Counted from the stretch's first letter, positions 1 to 7,771 are shown. The stretch: DNA of 64,000 bases from Paludibacteraceae bacterium (GCA_017394705.1 JAFPXH010000005.1:226564-290563), one strand, 5' to 3'. Translations and numbers: made by a program. The notes: generated by a model not told the origin, from the sequence alone.

Positions 1-9
1 TTTATTTTG

Positions 10-17
10 TACCTTTG
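10..17 (+). promoter_or_regulatory. Promoter -7 box for the HTH gene
   Basis: TACCTTTG matches the Bacteroidetes -7 consensus TAnnTTTG. The matching -33 box would lie before the window starts. Transcription from here would give the HTH gene at 167 a leader of about 145 nt, which contains the perfect inverted repeat CTGGGG-A-CCCCAG around 134-148. Confidence 0.6.
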
Positions 18-166
18 CGCTCGCTTTCGTTAATACTCTCGCGACTCGCTGCTCTGCAGCTCAATATGGCGCTACGTATTACGCTACGCTCTCCCCCATA
101 GCAAACAGCCTCCGGCTTGGTTTACTCTGGGGACCCCAGGTTAAATATAATAATATTATTATACAA

Positions 167-565
167 ATGAACGAGAAAGAACGTATAGATCAAGTCATCA
201 AATCTGTAGGCATGACTGCGCGTCAATTTGCAACAGAGATACATGTACAGCCCGGTACAATCAGTAATATGATGGCCGGAAGAAATAATCCGAGTTTAGA
301 TGTAATGCGCAAAATACTGCAACGCTATCCTACATTGAACCCGGAATGGCTCATTCTTGGTAAAGGTGATATGTGGCGCACAGAACCGGGAAAAGAACCC
401 GGTCTATTTGACCGTCAAGCCCCAGATCCCAAAGAGAAAGTAGTACGTACTGTGACACAAAAAGAAGAGCCGCAGGTTTCTGCAGCTCCTCCTAAACAAA
501 TCAGCCGGATAGTCGTCTATTACACGGATAATACCTTCGAGGAATTTTACGGCAACAGTAAATAA
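167..565 (+). CDS. Helix-turn-helix (XRE-like) transcriptional regulator
   Basis: A 132-residue protein with an N-terminal Cro/C1-type helix-turn-helix at about residues 5-65. The recognition part is visible in the segment VQPGTISNMMAGRNNPS, and the segment NPEWLILGKGDMW is typical of Bacteroidales members of this family. The C-terminal half is a linker rich in Lys, Glu and Pro that ends in a short segment, RIVVYYTDNTFEEF, conserved in related regulators. It presumably binds DNA as a dimer; its target is unknown. It is convergent with lon and shares a terminator with it. The last ~20 bp of the gene are repeated just after the stop codon. Confidence 0.8.
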   Translation: MNEKERIDQVIKSVGMTARQFATEIHVQPGTISNMMAGRNNPSLDVMRKILQRYPTLNPEWLILGKGDMWRTEPGKEPGLFDRQAPDPKEKVVRTVTQKEEPQVSAAPPKQISRIVVYYTDNTFEEFYGNSK

Positions 566-600
566 CGAGTATTCTACGACAACAGTAAATAACGGGTATT
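553..600 (+). repeat. Imperfect 21-bp direct repeat at the 3' end of the HTH gene
   Basis: CAACAGTAAATAACGAGTAT at 553 recurs at 580 with one change (A to G), at a period of 27 bp. The first copy includes the stop codon of the HTH gene. It looks like a small tandem duplication with no coding consequence. Confidence 0.75.
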
Positions 601-642
601 TGACGTCAAGTTGTAACTCACGAGAGTCGCAACATAGTCACA

Positions 643-675
643 AAAAGAAGCGCTGCTTATTGCAACGCTTCTTTT
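643..675. terminator. Bidirectional terminator between the HTH gene and lon
   Basis: A 10-bp perfect stem, AAAAGAAGCG (643-652) with CGCTTCTTTT (666-675), and a 13-nt loop. The T-rich and A-rich arms allow it to work in both directions. The lon stop codon (657-659) lies inside the loop, so lon translation ends within its own terminator. Confidence 0.8.
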
Positions 676-3038
676 AGTACCTCACTTATATCATGCACAA
701 AGTGCAATTTTAGGCCCTTCAGGTACGGCGGTGCTATTTCCGCTACATCCTTGCGGTTGTCTTCACAGAGGATCACATCCGTGATGCCCGCACGTTTTGC
801 CGCGAGCAGTTTTTCTTTGACGCCGCCTATGGGCAGCACTTTGCCGCGCAGAGTCATCTCTCCGGTCATGGCGATACGCGGTTTCACAAGACGATGCGTA
901 AAGGCGCTGACGAGCGCGGTAGTCATTGTAATACCTGCGGAAGGTCCATCTTTAGGTATCGCTCCTTCCGGCACATGGATATGCACGGCTGTTTTTTCAA
1001 AGACTTCCGGTTTGATTCCCAGTTCCTTAGCATGAGCCTTCACATAGCCTAATGCCAAGGTGGCCGATTCCTTCATCACATCTCCCAAGTTTCCGGTGAG
1101 AGTAAGAGTAGGCGTTTTAGCCGCTGACAGGCTGGTCTCAATAAATAGAATCTCGCCTCCGACTTGCGTCCAAGCCAAACCGGTCACGACACCTAAATAT
1201 TTATTCGTTTCCCAGAAATCACGCGAGTAACGTGCCTGCCCGAGATAATTGCGCAGATCCTCCAGCGTTACAGAGACGTTGTATTCCTCGCCCAGGGCTA
1301 ACTTAGTATCTACTTTGCGGCAGATAGTAGCAATCTGACGTTCGAGGCTGCGGACACCGGATTCCCGGGTATAATCTTCGATTATATGTCCGAGAATATC
1401 CTTGTTCAGTTTGAGTTGTGAGGCTTTAAGACCATGATTTTTTAACTCCTTAGGAATTAAATGCCGTTTGGCGATTTCCTCTTTCTCCTCCTTGAGATAT
1501 CCTGTCATCTCGATGAGTTCCATTCGGTCCAGAAGCGGACGTGGAATGGTGTCCAGACTATTTGCCGTAGCTATAAAGAGCACGCGACTCAAATCATAAT
1601 CGACATCCAGATAATTGTCATGGAAAGTGTTGTTCTGCTCCGGATCCAGCACTTCAAGCAGCGCAGACGTCGGGTCTCCCTTATAATCCGCACCAATCTT
1701 ATCCACTTCGTCCAGCACAAAAACAGGATTCGATGTGCCACATTTCTTGATGGCATCGATGATTCTGCCCGGCAGCGCGCCTATATACGTTCTTCTATGT
1801 CCTCTAATCTCCGCTTCATCGTGCAGACCTCCTAATGACATCCGTGCGTACTTGCGTCCCAGCGCCTCCGCGATGCTCTTTCCCAAGCTTGTTTTTCCGA
1901 CTCCCGGAGGCCCGTAAAGGCATAGGATGGGGGATTTGACGGGGTTGGATTCTTTCTCTTTTTGCGTACGAAGGGCTAATTGGCGTTGTACCGCAAGGTA
2001 TTCGACAATCCGTTCCTTCACTTTATCCAATCCAAAGTGGTCACGATTCAGAATCTCCTGCGCATGTTTCATATCGAAATTATCTTCCGAACAGATGTTC
2101 CATGGCAGTTCCAGGAAGGTCTCCAAGTATGTCAGTTGAGTGGAGTAGTCGGGCGAATGCGTGGGCATATGCTCCAAGCGCTTGAGCTCTTTGTTAAAGG
2201 CCAGTTGAGCGGCATCCGACCAATTTTTCGTCTGCGCTTTCTCGCGCAACTCTTTGATCGTCTGTGCACCGGTGTCGCCCAGGTCTTGCTTAATCGTCTC
2301 AATCTCCTGCTGCAAGAAATACTCCCGTTGCTGCTTATCCATAGCTTCGTGCGTACGACGCCGTATATCCGCCTTGATATTGAGCATCTCGTTATCATGC
2401 TCGAGGATCTTGAGCATCTGCATCGCACGCTCCGTAAGCGAGTCAATATGCAGTAAATCAATCTTTTTCTCCTTCTCAAAATCATAAAGCGCACATACGT
2501 AATTAACCAACGTAGGACCGCTTTCGATATTGCGTAGGGTAGTGCGCATACTGCTGACATGGTTGTTATCGGTCGTATCATCGACTTTGGTGAGGATATT
2601 CATAATCACATCGCGCATCGAATCAACCGTAGCATAGAACTCTTTGTCATCTAACAGCGGCATATTTTCCGGCATTTCGCATATCTGAGCCTGCAATAAT
2701 CCTTCTTCAGAACGTTGAAAATCACGTACTTGTATTCGTTTGACGCCTTCTAAGATAGCCATCACATGATTGTCTCCCATCTCCGGCACAGGAATGATCT
2801 GCAGCACTTTGCAAAACGTGCCGAGCGTATATAAGTCGCCGTTTCCGCTAAGCTCCGTAACAGCATCATCGACTTGAGTCAACACCACAATGGGTTGTTT
2901 GGCTTTGTGTGCCGCCTTAACCAGTTTGAGGCTGCTGTCACGACTGATAGCAATAGGCATCATCACGCCGGGAAAAAGTACCACTTTTCTAATAGGCAGT
3001 ACTTCGTACCATTTGTCTTCTTCAATTGTATATTTCAT
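657..3038 (-). CDS. lon: ATP-dependent Lon protease
   Basis: Lon is a cytosolic AAA+ serine protease that degrades damaged and regulatory proteins. The 793-residue length is normal for the family. It shows the N-terminal substrate-recognition domain (about 10-205), a coiled middle region, the AAA+ module with Walker A GPPGVGKTSLGKS (about 375) and Walker B VFVLDEVDK, and the C-terminal protease domain with the catalytic Ser in PKDGPSAGITMTTAL and a Lys further on in GGVKEKLLAAKRAG. The frame extends 6 bp upstream to a TTG, but the ATG at 3038 is the better start. The upstream 230 bp are AT-rich. No clear -7 box was found there; CTTTG follows TAGTA but with poor spacing. Confidence 0.97.
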   Translation of the reverse strand: MKYTIEEDKWYEVLPIRKVVLFPGVMMPIAISRDSSLKLVKAAHKAKQPIVVLTQVDDAVTELSGNGDLYTLGTFCKVLQIIPVPEMGDNHVMAILEGVKRIQVRDFQRSEEGLLQAQICEMPENMPLLDDKEFYATVDSMRDVIMNILTKVDDTTDNNHVSSMRTTLRNIESGPTLVNYVCALYDFEKEKKIDLLHIDSLTERAMQMLKILEHDNEMLNIKADIRRRTHEAMDKQQREYFLQQEIETIKQDLGDTGAQTIKELREKAQTKNWSDAAQLAFNKELKRLEHMPTHSPDYSTQLTYLETFLELPWNICSEDNFDMKHAQEILNRDHFGLDKVKERIVEYLAVQRQLALRTQKEKESNPVKSPILCLYGPPGVGKTSLGKSIAEALGRKYARMSLGGLHDEAEIRGHRRTYIGALPGRIIDAIKKCGTSNPVFVLDEVDKIGADYKGDPTSALLEVLDPEQNNTFHDNYLDVDYDLSRVLFIATANSLDTIPRPLLDRMELIEMTGYLKEEKEEIAKRHLIPKELKNHGLKASQLKLNKDILGHIIEDYTRESGVRSLERQIATICRKVDTKLALGEEYNVSVTLEDLRNYLGQARYSRDFWETNKYLGVVTGLAWTQVGGEILFIETSLSAAKTPTLTLTGNLGDVMKESATLALGYVKAHAKELGIKPEVFEKTAVHIHVPEGAIPKDGPSAGITMTTALVSAFTHRLVKPRIAMTGEMTLRGKVLPIGGVKEKLLAAKRAGITDVILCEDNRKDVAEIAPPYLKGLKLHFVHDISEVLKEALQ

Positions 3039-3150
3039 CTTCAAAAAATCTTTCTTCTATATAATAGGGTTCTTTTCCAATTATGCTATTTTACATAATG
3101 CCGATTAGATTCCAAAGTACTATATAAAATATATAGGATAAATTAATACC

Positions 3151-3199
3151 TAATATAGTCTTTAATAAATATCTAATATAGTCTTTTATAAGACACTTA
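3151..3199. repeat. Short direct repeats upstream of lon
   Basis: The motif CTAATATAGTCTTT occurs twice, about 25 bp apart, in the AT-rich spacer upstream of lon. It could be a regulator binding site (Lon is stress-regulated in many bacteria) or a simple duplication. No other support is visible. Confidence 0.5.
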
Positions 3200-3270
3200 T
3201 ACAATAACAATAATTATACCAATTATGAGTTATGACAAATTGGCAGAATACATGTTTGCGAGTGTGGCTG

Positions 3271-3768
3271 TTAATGCTGCGAGTTTTTGAGTTTCTCGCG
3301 GAATATCGCTTGTATGAAGTTGTCCAGCTTGGCGTATTGTTTTTTATGGAGTATCATTGATCCGGGTCTCAGTTTCTTTTCGCAAGGCGCTTCAGGATCC
3401 GGTCGTTTGAACTGTGCGTAGAAACGATTTTTGAAGTTTTCCAGTTCTGCGCGGAGTTCAAGCGTTTTCTGACGCTCTTCGGATGTCATGGCCGCGAGTT
3501 CTTCATCTGTAAACTTACCGGAATTTATGATATCTGATGCCAGACGTTTAGACTCACTAAACAGTTGTATATTAGCGAGTTCCGATCCTTTAGGCGGCGT
3601 TTTTTCATAGTCACGCGGATGTACAATCTTATAGGATTCCTGGGTGCCTTCTCTGAGGACCGCTCCATTGGGTGCGCGGTATTTCTTTTTTCTCATGATG
3701 ATACCGCTTCCTTTCTCAAATTCCCCGTTCATTTCAGCGAAGGGCGTGTGAAATTTTACTTTAGTCAT
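3271..3768 (-). CDS. Hypothetical protein, highly charged
   Basis: A 165-residue protein I do not recognise. It has no signal peptide and no membrane segment. It is basic and rich in Lys, Glu and Arg. A predicted helical, coiled-coil-like stretch covers about residues 80-120, around LAAMTSEERQKTLELRAELE. The N-terminus resembles short Bacteroidales hypotheticals with a KFHTPFAEMNGEF segment. It is probably cytosolic. Its upstream region holds conspicuous inverted and tandem repeats (3856-3993), so it may be regulated. It stands alone between lon and the rubredoxin gene, both also on the minus strand. Confidence 0.6.
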   Translation of the reverse strand: MTKVKFHTPFAEMNGEFEKGSGIIMRKKKYRAPNGAVLREGTQESYKIVHPRDYEKTPPKGSELANIQLFSESKRLASDIINSGKFTDEELAAMTSEERQKTLELRAELENFKNRFYAQFKRPDPEAPCEKKLRPGSMILHKKQYAKLDNFIQAIFREKLKNSQH

Positions 3769-3949
3769 GATGGTATTTAGTTAGTTATTATACTCTTTTA
3801 GGCGGAAGTCGCTTTTTTTGTTCTATCGGGCGAATGATTTGGCATGATTTTTGCCGTATATACTACGTATATACAAGTCGTTCTGACAAGTTGTCAGTTA
3901 GGTCATTTTTCTTGCTTTGTCCTAAGACTGACGTTAAAGAAATCTCCCT

Positions 3950-3993
3950 GTAATCACCCAGTAATCACCCAGTAATCACCCCGTAATCACCCC
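3950..3993. repeat. Four tandem 11-bp repeats (GTAATCACCCM)
   Basis: Units start at 3950, 3961, 3972 and 3983. The first two end in A and the last two in C. An 11-bp period is about one helical turn, so the same face of the DNA is repeated. Confidence 0.9.
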
Positions 3994-4019
3994 CTTTAAT
4001 TTGGTTTAGGGTGCGATAA

Positions 4020-4042
4020 AACCTCGGTTTTTCACCGAGGTT
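4020..4042. terminator. Terminator after the rubredoxin gene
   Basis: Stem AACCTCGG (4020-4027) pairs with CCGAGGTT (4035-4042) around a 7-nt loop. On the minus strand it is followed by TTTT, which suits termination of the rubredoxin transcript. Confidence 0.75.
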
Positions 4043-4087
4043 AATTTTATGGTTTTTCCCTACTCTTTTTTCGGCAATGGGAGTTGA

Positions 4088-4222
4088 TTATGCTTCGGAG
4101 AACTGGTCCTTCCCTACTCCGCAGATAGGACAAACCCAGTCTTCCGGTAGTTCGTTAAACGCTTTTCCTTCTACGTTGGGGTCGTATTCGTACCCGCAAA
4201 CGTCACAAATGTACTTTGCCAT
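4088..4222 (-). CDS. Rubredoxin, short form
   Basis: A 44-residue protein. Two CxxCG-type knuckles, CDVCGYEYD (residues 6-14) and CPICGVGKD (31-39), supply the four Cys ligands of the mononuclear Fe(Cys)4 site. The sequence DWVCP before the second knuckle is a rubredoxin signature. It is shorter than the usual ~52 residues because the loop between the knuckles is compact, as in the known 45-residue form. It carries single electrons in the cytosol, typically to reductases that detoxify oxygen or peroxide in anaerobes. It has its own promoter (4258-4288) and terminator (4020-4042), so it is a single-gene unit. Confidence 0.93.
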   Translation of the reverse strand: MAKYICDVCGYEYDPNVEGKAFNELPEDWVCPICGVGKDQFSEA

Positions 4223-4257
4223 AGATGTTGGATTTAATTAGTTAATCTTTTCGGGTG

Positions 4258-4288
4258 CAAAGGTACAAAAAAAATTTGATATATGCAA
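4258..4288 (-). promoter_or_regulatory. Rubredoxin promoter
   Basis: On the minus strand the -33 TTG (4288-4286) and the -7 TACCTTTG (4265-4258) are separated by exactly 20 bp. The spacer begins CATATATCAAA, as in the Bro-N promoter at 5209-5239. Confidence 0.8.
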
Positions 4289-4305
4289 GAGAAAGCAAAG
4301 ATTAT

Positions 4306-5187
4306 TTACTCGTTTATGCTCGTCAAATCATCCGTTTCATCCTTGGGTTTTGGGAGAGGCAATTCGTCTTGCGGGCTGGTGAAATGTACAGCACGCCTTG
4401 ATGAGATAACACTTCGTCCGAGCCGTTTCTCCAAGTTCTGACGGGCGACATCTGCTACCTCTCCGCCTTCTTGGGCAATAGAAGCAGTCTCCGAATAACC
4501 TAAAGGATTACGTTCATGCGAGATTTCTGTGGCAGCGGCCTCTGCTAAACCGTTGAGCATCAATTCCACGTTGGTCATGTTATCCCGCAAACTCTCTTTC
4601 CGCAAGCCTTTAAATTCCTTATACTCGCGTGTATTCATACCCGACCACGCGCGATACATGATATCCGTTAACGAGGCATACTGAGTTTCGCTTTCTACCC
4701 CACTTCGTTTCCATTCGTCCGTCAGACCTTTACGGATTTCAATCGTTTTGATACGTTGGTTGATCCAGTTCTCGGAATAGCCAAGCCGCCTGTAATCCTG
4801 GATAGCTTGTTCAATGCTCCTTTCCGGATCCTGCAGCTGATTTAATCGCTCTTGCCCCACATGTGCAAGCCAGAGTTTAAACGGTTCCGCTTTTTTGGAA
4901 GGAACAGACTGGATGAGCCGTAGAACTTGCTCTGTATCAGCCACATCGGTAAGGCGTTTCTTACCATCTGCAGCGGTTAATTTCAAAGCGTTACAATTTG
5001 TAACGGTTTCATTTCCCTCATCTTTCAAACGCTTCTTAAGAACTCTCCAATATGTTTGAGGATTTTCACTATCCGTCAATACTTGGATTACATCCACAAC
5101 AGAGAAATAGTACTTCTCTGCGTCGCTATCCCACACTACGCGAATCTGTGCGGAGTCGAATAATCGGATTACTTCTTCCTGTGCCAT
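4306..5187 (-). CDS. Bro-N domain protein (DinD/BRO family)
   Basis: A 293-residue protein with an N-terminal BRO-family domain (about 5-120). The segment VVWDSDAEKYYFSVVDVIQVLTD resembles the start of Bro-N and DinD proteins. The long middle part, with RRLGYSENWINQRIKTIEIRKGLTDEW, matches the form often annotated as DNA-damage-inducible protein D or a Bro-N prophage protein. It probably binds nucleic acid; its biological role is not known. The gene has its own 20-bp-spaced promoter (5209-5239) just beyond the tracrRNA terminator. Bro-N genes are often phage-derived, but no other phage gene is nearby. Whether it works with the CRISPR system is unknown. Confidence 0.75.
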   Translation of the reverse strand: MAQEEVIRLFDSAQIRVVWDSDAEKYYFSVVDVIQVLTDSENPQTYWRVLKKRLKDEGNETVTNCNALKLTAADGKKRLTDVADTEQVLRLIQSVPSKKAEPFKLWLAHVGQERLNQLQDPERSIEQAIQDYRRLGYSENWINQRIKTIEIRKGLTDEWKRSGVESETQYASLTDIMYRAWSGMNTREYKEFKGLRKESLRDNMTNVELMLNGLAEAAATEISHERNPLGYSETASIAQEGGEVADVARQNLEKRLGRSVISSRRAVHFTSPQDELPLPKPKDETDDLTSINE

Positions 5188-5208
5188 GTATCAAAACCTT
5201 TGCGGGTG

Positions 5209-5239
5209 CAAAGGTACAAAAAAATTTTGATATATGCAA
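5209..5239 (-). promoter_or_regulatory. Bro-N gene promoter
   Basis: On the minus strand, TTG (5239-5237), 20 bp, TACCTTTG (5216-5209). It starts 12 bp beyond the tracrRNA T-tract. The spacer is nearly the same as in the rubredoxin promoter. Confidence 0.8.
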
Positions 5240-5250
5240 ATATATATGAC

Positions 5251-5279
5251 AAAAAAAGGGCGAGGCTGTGCCCCACCCT
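5251..5279 (-). terminator. tracrRNA terminator hairpin
   Basis: A 10-bp stem with two G-U pairs and a TGT/ACA loop (5257-5279), followed on the minus strand by T7. It is 26/30 identical to the terminator at 13421-13450 on the far side of the CRISPR-Cas module. Confidence 0.85.
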
Positions 5280-5329
5280 AAATGTTTACACATCGGAATA
5301 ATCCTTATTGTGTATGTCATTCAAAAAGT
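5251..5329 (-). ncRNA. tracrRNA of the type II-C system
   Basis: The minus strand reads ACTTTTTGAATGACATACAC followed by AAT (anti-repeat, about 5325-5303). It pairs with the first ~21 nt of the crRNA repeat (GTTGTGTATGTCATTC and on) with about 20 contiguous pairs plus a wobble. A small stem GGA/TCC, a nexus-like hairpin ATGT-GTAA-ACAT and a terminator hairpin follow. The terminator is AGGGTGGGGC (5279-5270), a 3-nt loop and GCCTCGCCCT (5266-5257), then seven Ts. The promoter at 5334-5364 places the start about at 5329, right at the anti-repeat. The predicted length is about 80 nt. The 5' end is inferred from the promoter. Confidence 0.88.
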
Positions 5330-5333
5330 TGTG

Positions 5334-5364
5334 CAAAGTTACTACTTATTTTCTAAATATGCAA
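5334..5364 (-). promoter_or_regulatory. tracrRNA promoter
   Basis: On the minus strand, TTG (5364-5362), 20 bp, TAACTTTG (5341-5334), then CACAAC and the anti-repeat. The promoter ends only a few bases before the anti-repeat. The segment TAACTTTGCAC resembles TAGCTTTGCAC in the inserted part of the extended CRISPR repeats. Confidence 0.85.
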
Positions 5365-5382
5365 ATATATTTGTAAAAAATT

Positions 5383-5755
<373 letters not shown>

Positions 5756-5781
5756 AAAAAGAAAAATGGTGCTATACAAAC

Positions 5782-5809
5782 AAAAGCAGTACTCGAAAGT
5801 ACTGCTTTT
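5782..5809. terminator. Bidirectional terminator between cas2 and the array
   Basis: A perfect 12-bp stem, AAAAGCAGTACT (5782-5793) with AGTACTGCTTTT (5798-5809), and a CGAA loop. T-tracts are present for both strands. It would stop cas2 transcripts and also pre-crRNA coming from the cas1 side. Confidence 0.9.
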
Positions 5810-5811
5810 TT

Positions 5812-5864
5812 ACGTTCTAAAACTTGTTGTAACTTGTTGTGTTTTAGTGTATTATACGGAATCT
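5812..5864. other. Candidate leader next to the first repeat
   Basis: Between the terminator and repeat 1 lie a tandem decamer AACTTGTTGT (5821-5840) and a segment TTGTGTTTTAGTGTATTA that resembles a degraded copy of the first half of the repeat. This end has intact repeats, while the other end is truncated, so it is the more likely integration end. That is inference. Confidence 0.45.
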
Positions 5865-7771
5865 ATTGTTTTAGTCCGTATTGTTTACTTTTTTGAATGA
5901 CATACACAACTGGTATTGATATTCGTCAATCTGTCGTTGTATTGTTTTAGTCCGTATTGTTTACTTTTTTGAATGACATACACAACGAACGTACAAGTAA
6001 AGCGATACAAAGTCTAATTGTTTTAGTCCGTATTGTTTACTTTTTTGAATGACATACACAACCGCTTCTGCAGCATCTTTGTCTGCCTTAGCATTGTTTT
6101 AGTCCGTATTGTTTACTTTTTTGAATGACATACACAACCGCACCTACCATGGGTGCGCCGTGATCATCATTGTTTTAGTCCGTATTGTTTACTTTTTTGA
6201 ATGACATACACAACTTTCCGGCGCTTTTTGTGGCGTTTGCGGGGATTGTTTTAGTCCGTATTGTTTACTTTTTTGAATGACATACACAACTGCAAGTCAG
6301 ACAACGAGAACTACCCGCCGATTGTTTTAGTCCGTATTGTTTACTTTTTTGAATGACATACACAACCCATACTGCAGAGTAGGCAATGCACGAGTGATTG
6401 TTTTAGTCCGTATTGTTTACTTTTTTGAATGACATACACAACCCATACTGCAGAGTAGGCAATGCACGAGTGATTGTTTTAGTCCGTATTGTTTACTTTT
6501 TTGAATGACATACACAACAAGATTACTTATTGTCAGCAGCTCTCCCGTATTGTTTTAGTCCGTATTGTTTACTTTTTTGAATGACATACACAACTTATCG
6601 ATCCAGTAGCCATAAGGATACATAATTGTTTTAGTCCGTATTGTTTACTTTTTTGAATGACATACACAACTGGAATACCTCGAGTTCCTTATGTGCGAGC
6701 ATTGTTTTAGTCCGTATTGTTTACTTTTTTGAATGACATACACAACAGTTCTCCGGATACGATGCCAAGATAGACAATTGTTTTAGTCCGTATTGTTTAC
6801 TTTTTTGAATGACATACACAACATAGATGGTGGTCTTATCATCGGACTTCGATTGTTTTAGTCCGTATTGTTTACTTTTTTGAATGACATACACAACCAG
6901 AAATAACTGGCATACCAGGTGGTTCTTATTGTTTTAGTCCGTATTGTTTACTTTTTTGAATGACATACACAACGCGCCTCCGAAGAGGTTCACGCGCTTC
7001 ATGATTGTTTTAGTCCGTATTGTTTACTTTTTTGAATGACATACACAACGGAACGGCAAAAGATTTTATTTGCATTTCTATTGTTTTAGTCCGTATTCTT
7101 AGCTTTGCACGATTACTGGTTTACTTTTTTGAATGACATACACAACTTGATAAGCAAAAGATGATAACACTTCAAAATTGTTTTAGTCCGTATTCTTAGC
7201 TTCGCACGATTACTGGTTTACTTTTTTGAATGACATACACAACCGCTGTCACGCCACTGGGCATAGAACACATATTGTTTTAGTCCGTATTGTTTACTTT
7301 TTTGAATGACATACACAACGCCTTGCTTGTTGCTTGTAGTGCTATATCGATTGTTTTAGTCCGTATTGTTTACTTTTTTGAATGACATACACAACATAGT
7401 ACCTAGAAGGTTGTTATATGTGTCATTGTTTTAGTCCGTATTCTTAGCTTCGCACGATTACTGGTTTACTTTTTTGAATGACATACACAACTTGCAAATG
7501 TTTACGGTTCAAAGTTAGGTCATTGTTTTAGTCCGTATTCTTAGCTTCGCACGATTACTGGTTTACTTTTTTGAATGACATACACAACGGCATCATGGAG
7601 TTCTTCACCGATCACTATCTTGTTTTAGTCCGTATTCTTAGCTTCGCACGATTACTGGTTTACTTTTTTGAATGACATACACAACGTGGGATTATATTAA
7701 ACAAGGCCAACGCTTATTGTTTTAGTCCGTATTCTTAGCTTCGCACGATACTGGTTTACTTTTTTGAATGA
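5865..7771 (-). CRISPR. Type II-C CRISPR array, 24 repeats of two lengths, 23 spacers
   Basis: Read on the minus strand, the crRNA-sense repeat starts GTTGTGTATGTCATTC and ends GGACTAAAACAAT. Eighteen repeats are 46 bp (R1-R16 from 5865, R19 at 7274, R20 at 7350). Six (R17 at 7080, R18 at 7177, R21 at 7425, R22 at 7522, R23 at 7619, R24 at 7716) carry a 21-bp insert at one fixed position and are 67 bp; R24 is cut short at 7771 and lacks one base of the insert. Spacers are 30 bp, except two of 29 (starting 6823 and 7396). Spacers at 6367 and 6443 are identical. The sense orientation is fixed by the tracrRNA anti-repeat. The array follows the cas1 stop codon after about 5 bp in the same direction, with no room for its own upstream leader. 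Confidence 0.98.
7080..7771. repeat. Block of extended 67-bp CRISPR repeats mixed with two normal ones
   Basis: On the plus strand the insert begins CTTAGCTT and ends GATTACTG, sitting between CCGTATT and GTTTACTTTTTT of the standard repeat. The copy in R17 reads TTTG where the others read TTCG. The order is E E N N E E E E(truncated), so extended and normal repeats alternate in blocks. All inserts are at the same base and carry no duplicated flank, so independent insertion is unlikely. Confidence 0.95.

Larger units (their letters stand above)
3769..4087. other. 319-bp intergenic region rich in inverted and tandem repeats
   Basis: No gene is visible. Contents in order: two copies of the palindromic octamer GTATATAC (3856-3863, 3867-3874) spaced by 11 bp; a 15-bp palindrome CTGACAA-G-TTGTCAG (3883-3897); four tandem 11-bp units GTAATCACCCA/C (3950-3993); and a terminator hairpin (4020-4042). 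The inverted repeats look like operators for the divergent or downstream gene, but the regulator is unknown. Confidence 0.6.

Noticed and set aside
1-166. An RNA gene or riboswitch in the leader of the HTH gene
   Set aside because: Some inverted repeats are present, but no known tRNA, riboswitch or conserved motif could be recognised.
5911-7715. Self-targeting spacers within this window
   Set aside because: Comparison by eye found no spacer matching another part of the window. A proper search against the whole genome and phages is still needed.
7080-7771. The repeat insert as a mobile element or independent insertions
   Set aside because: 21 bp is far too short, all copies are at the same base, and there are no terminal inverted repeats or target duplications. 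Copying of one ancestral extended repeat explains it better.
5865-7771. A promoter inside every repeat driving individual crRNAs, as in Neisseria
   Set aside because: On the crRNA strand no TAnnTTTG with a TTG 19-21 bp upstream was found in the 46-bp or 67-bp repeat. It is not excluded, but the sequence does not support it.
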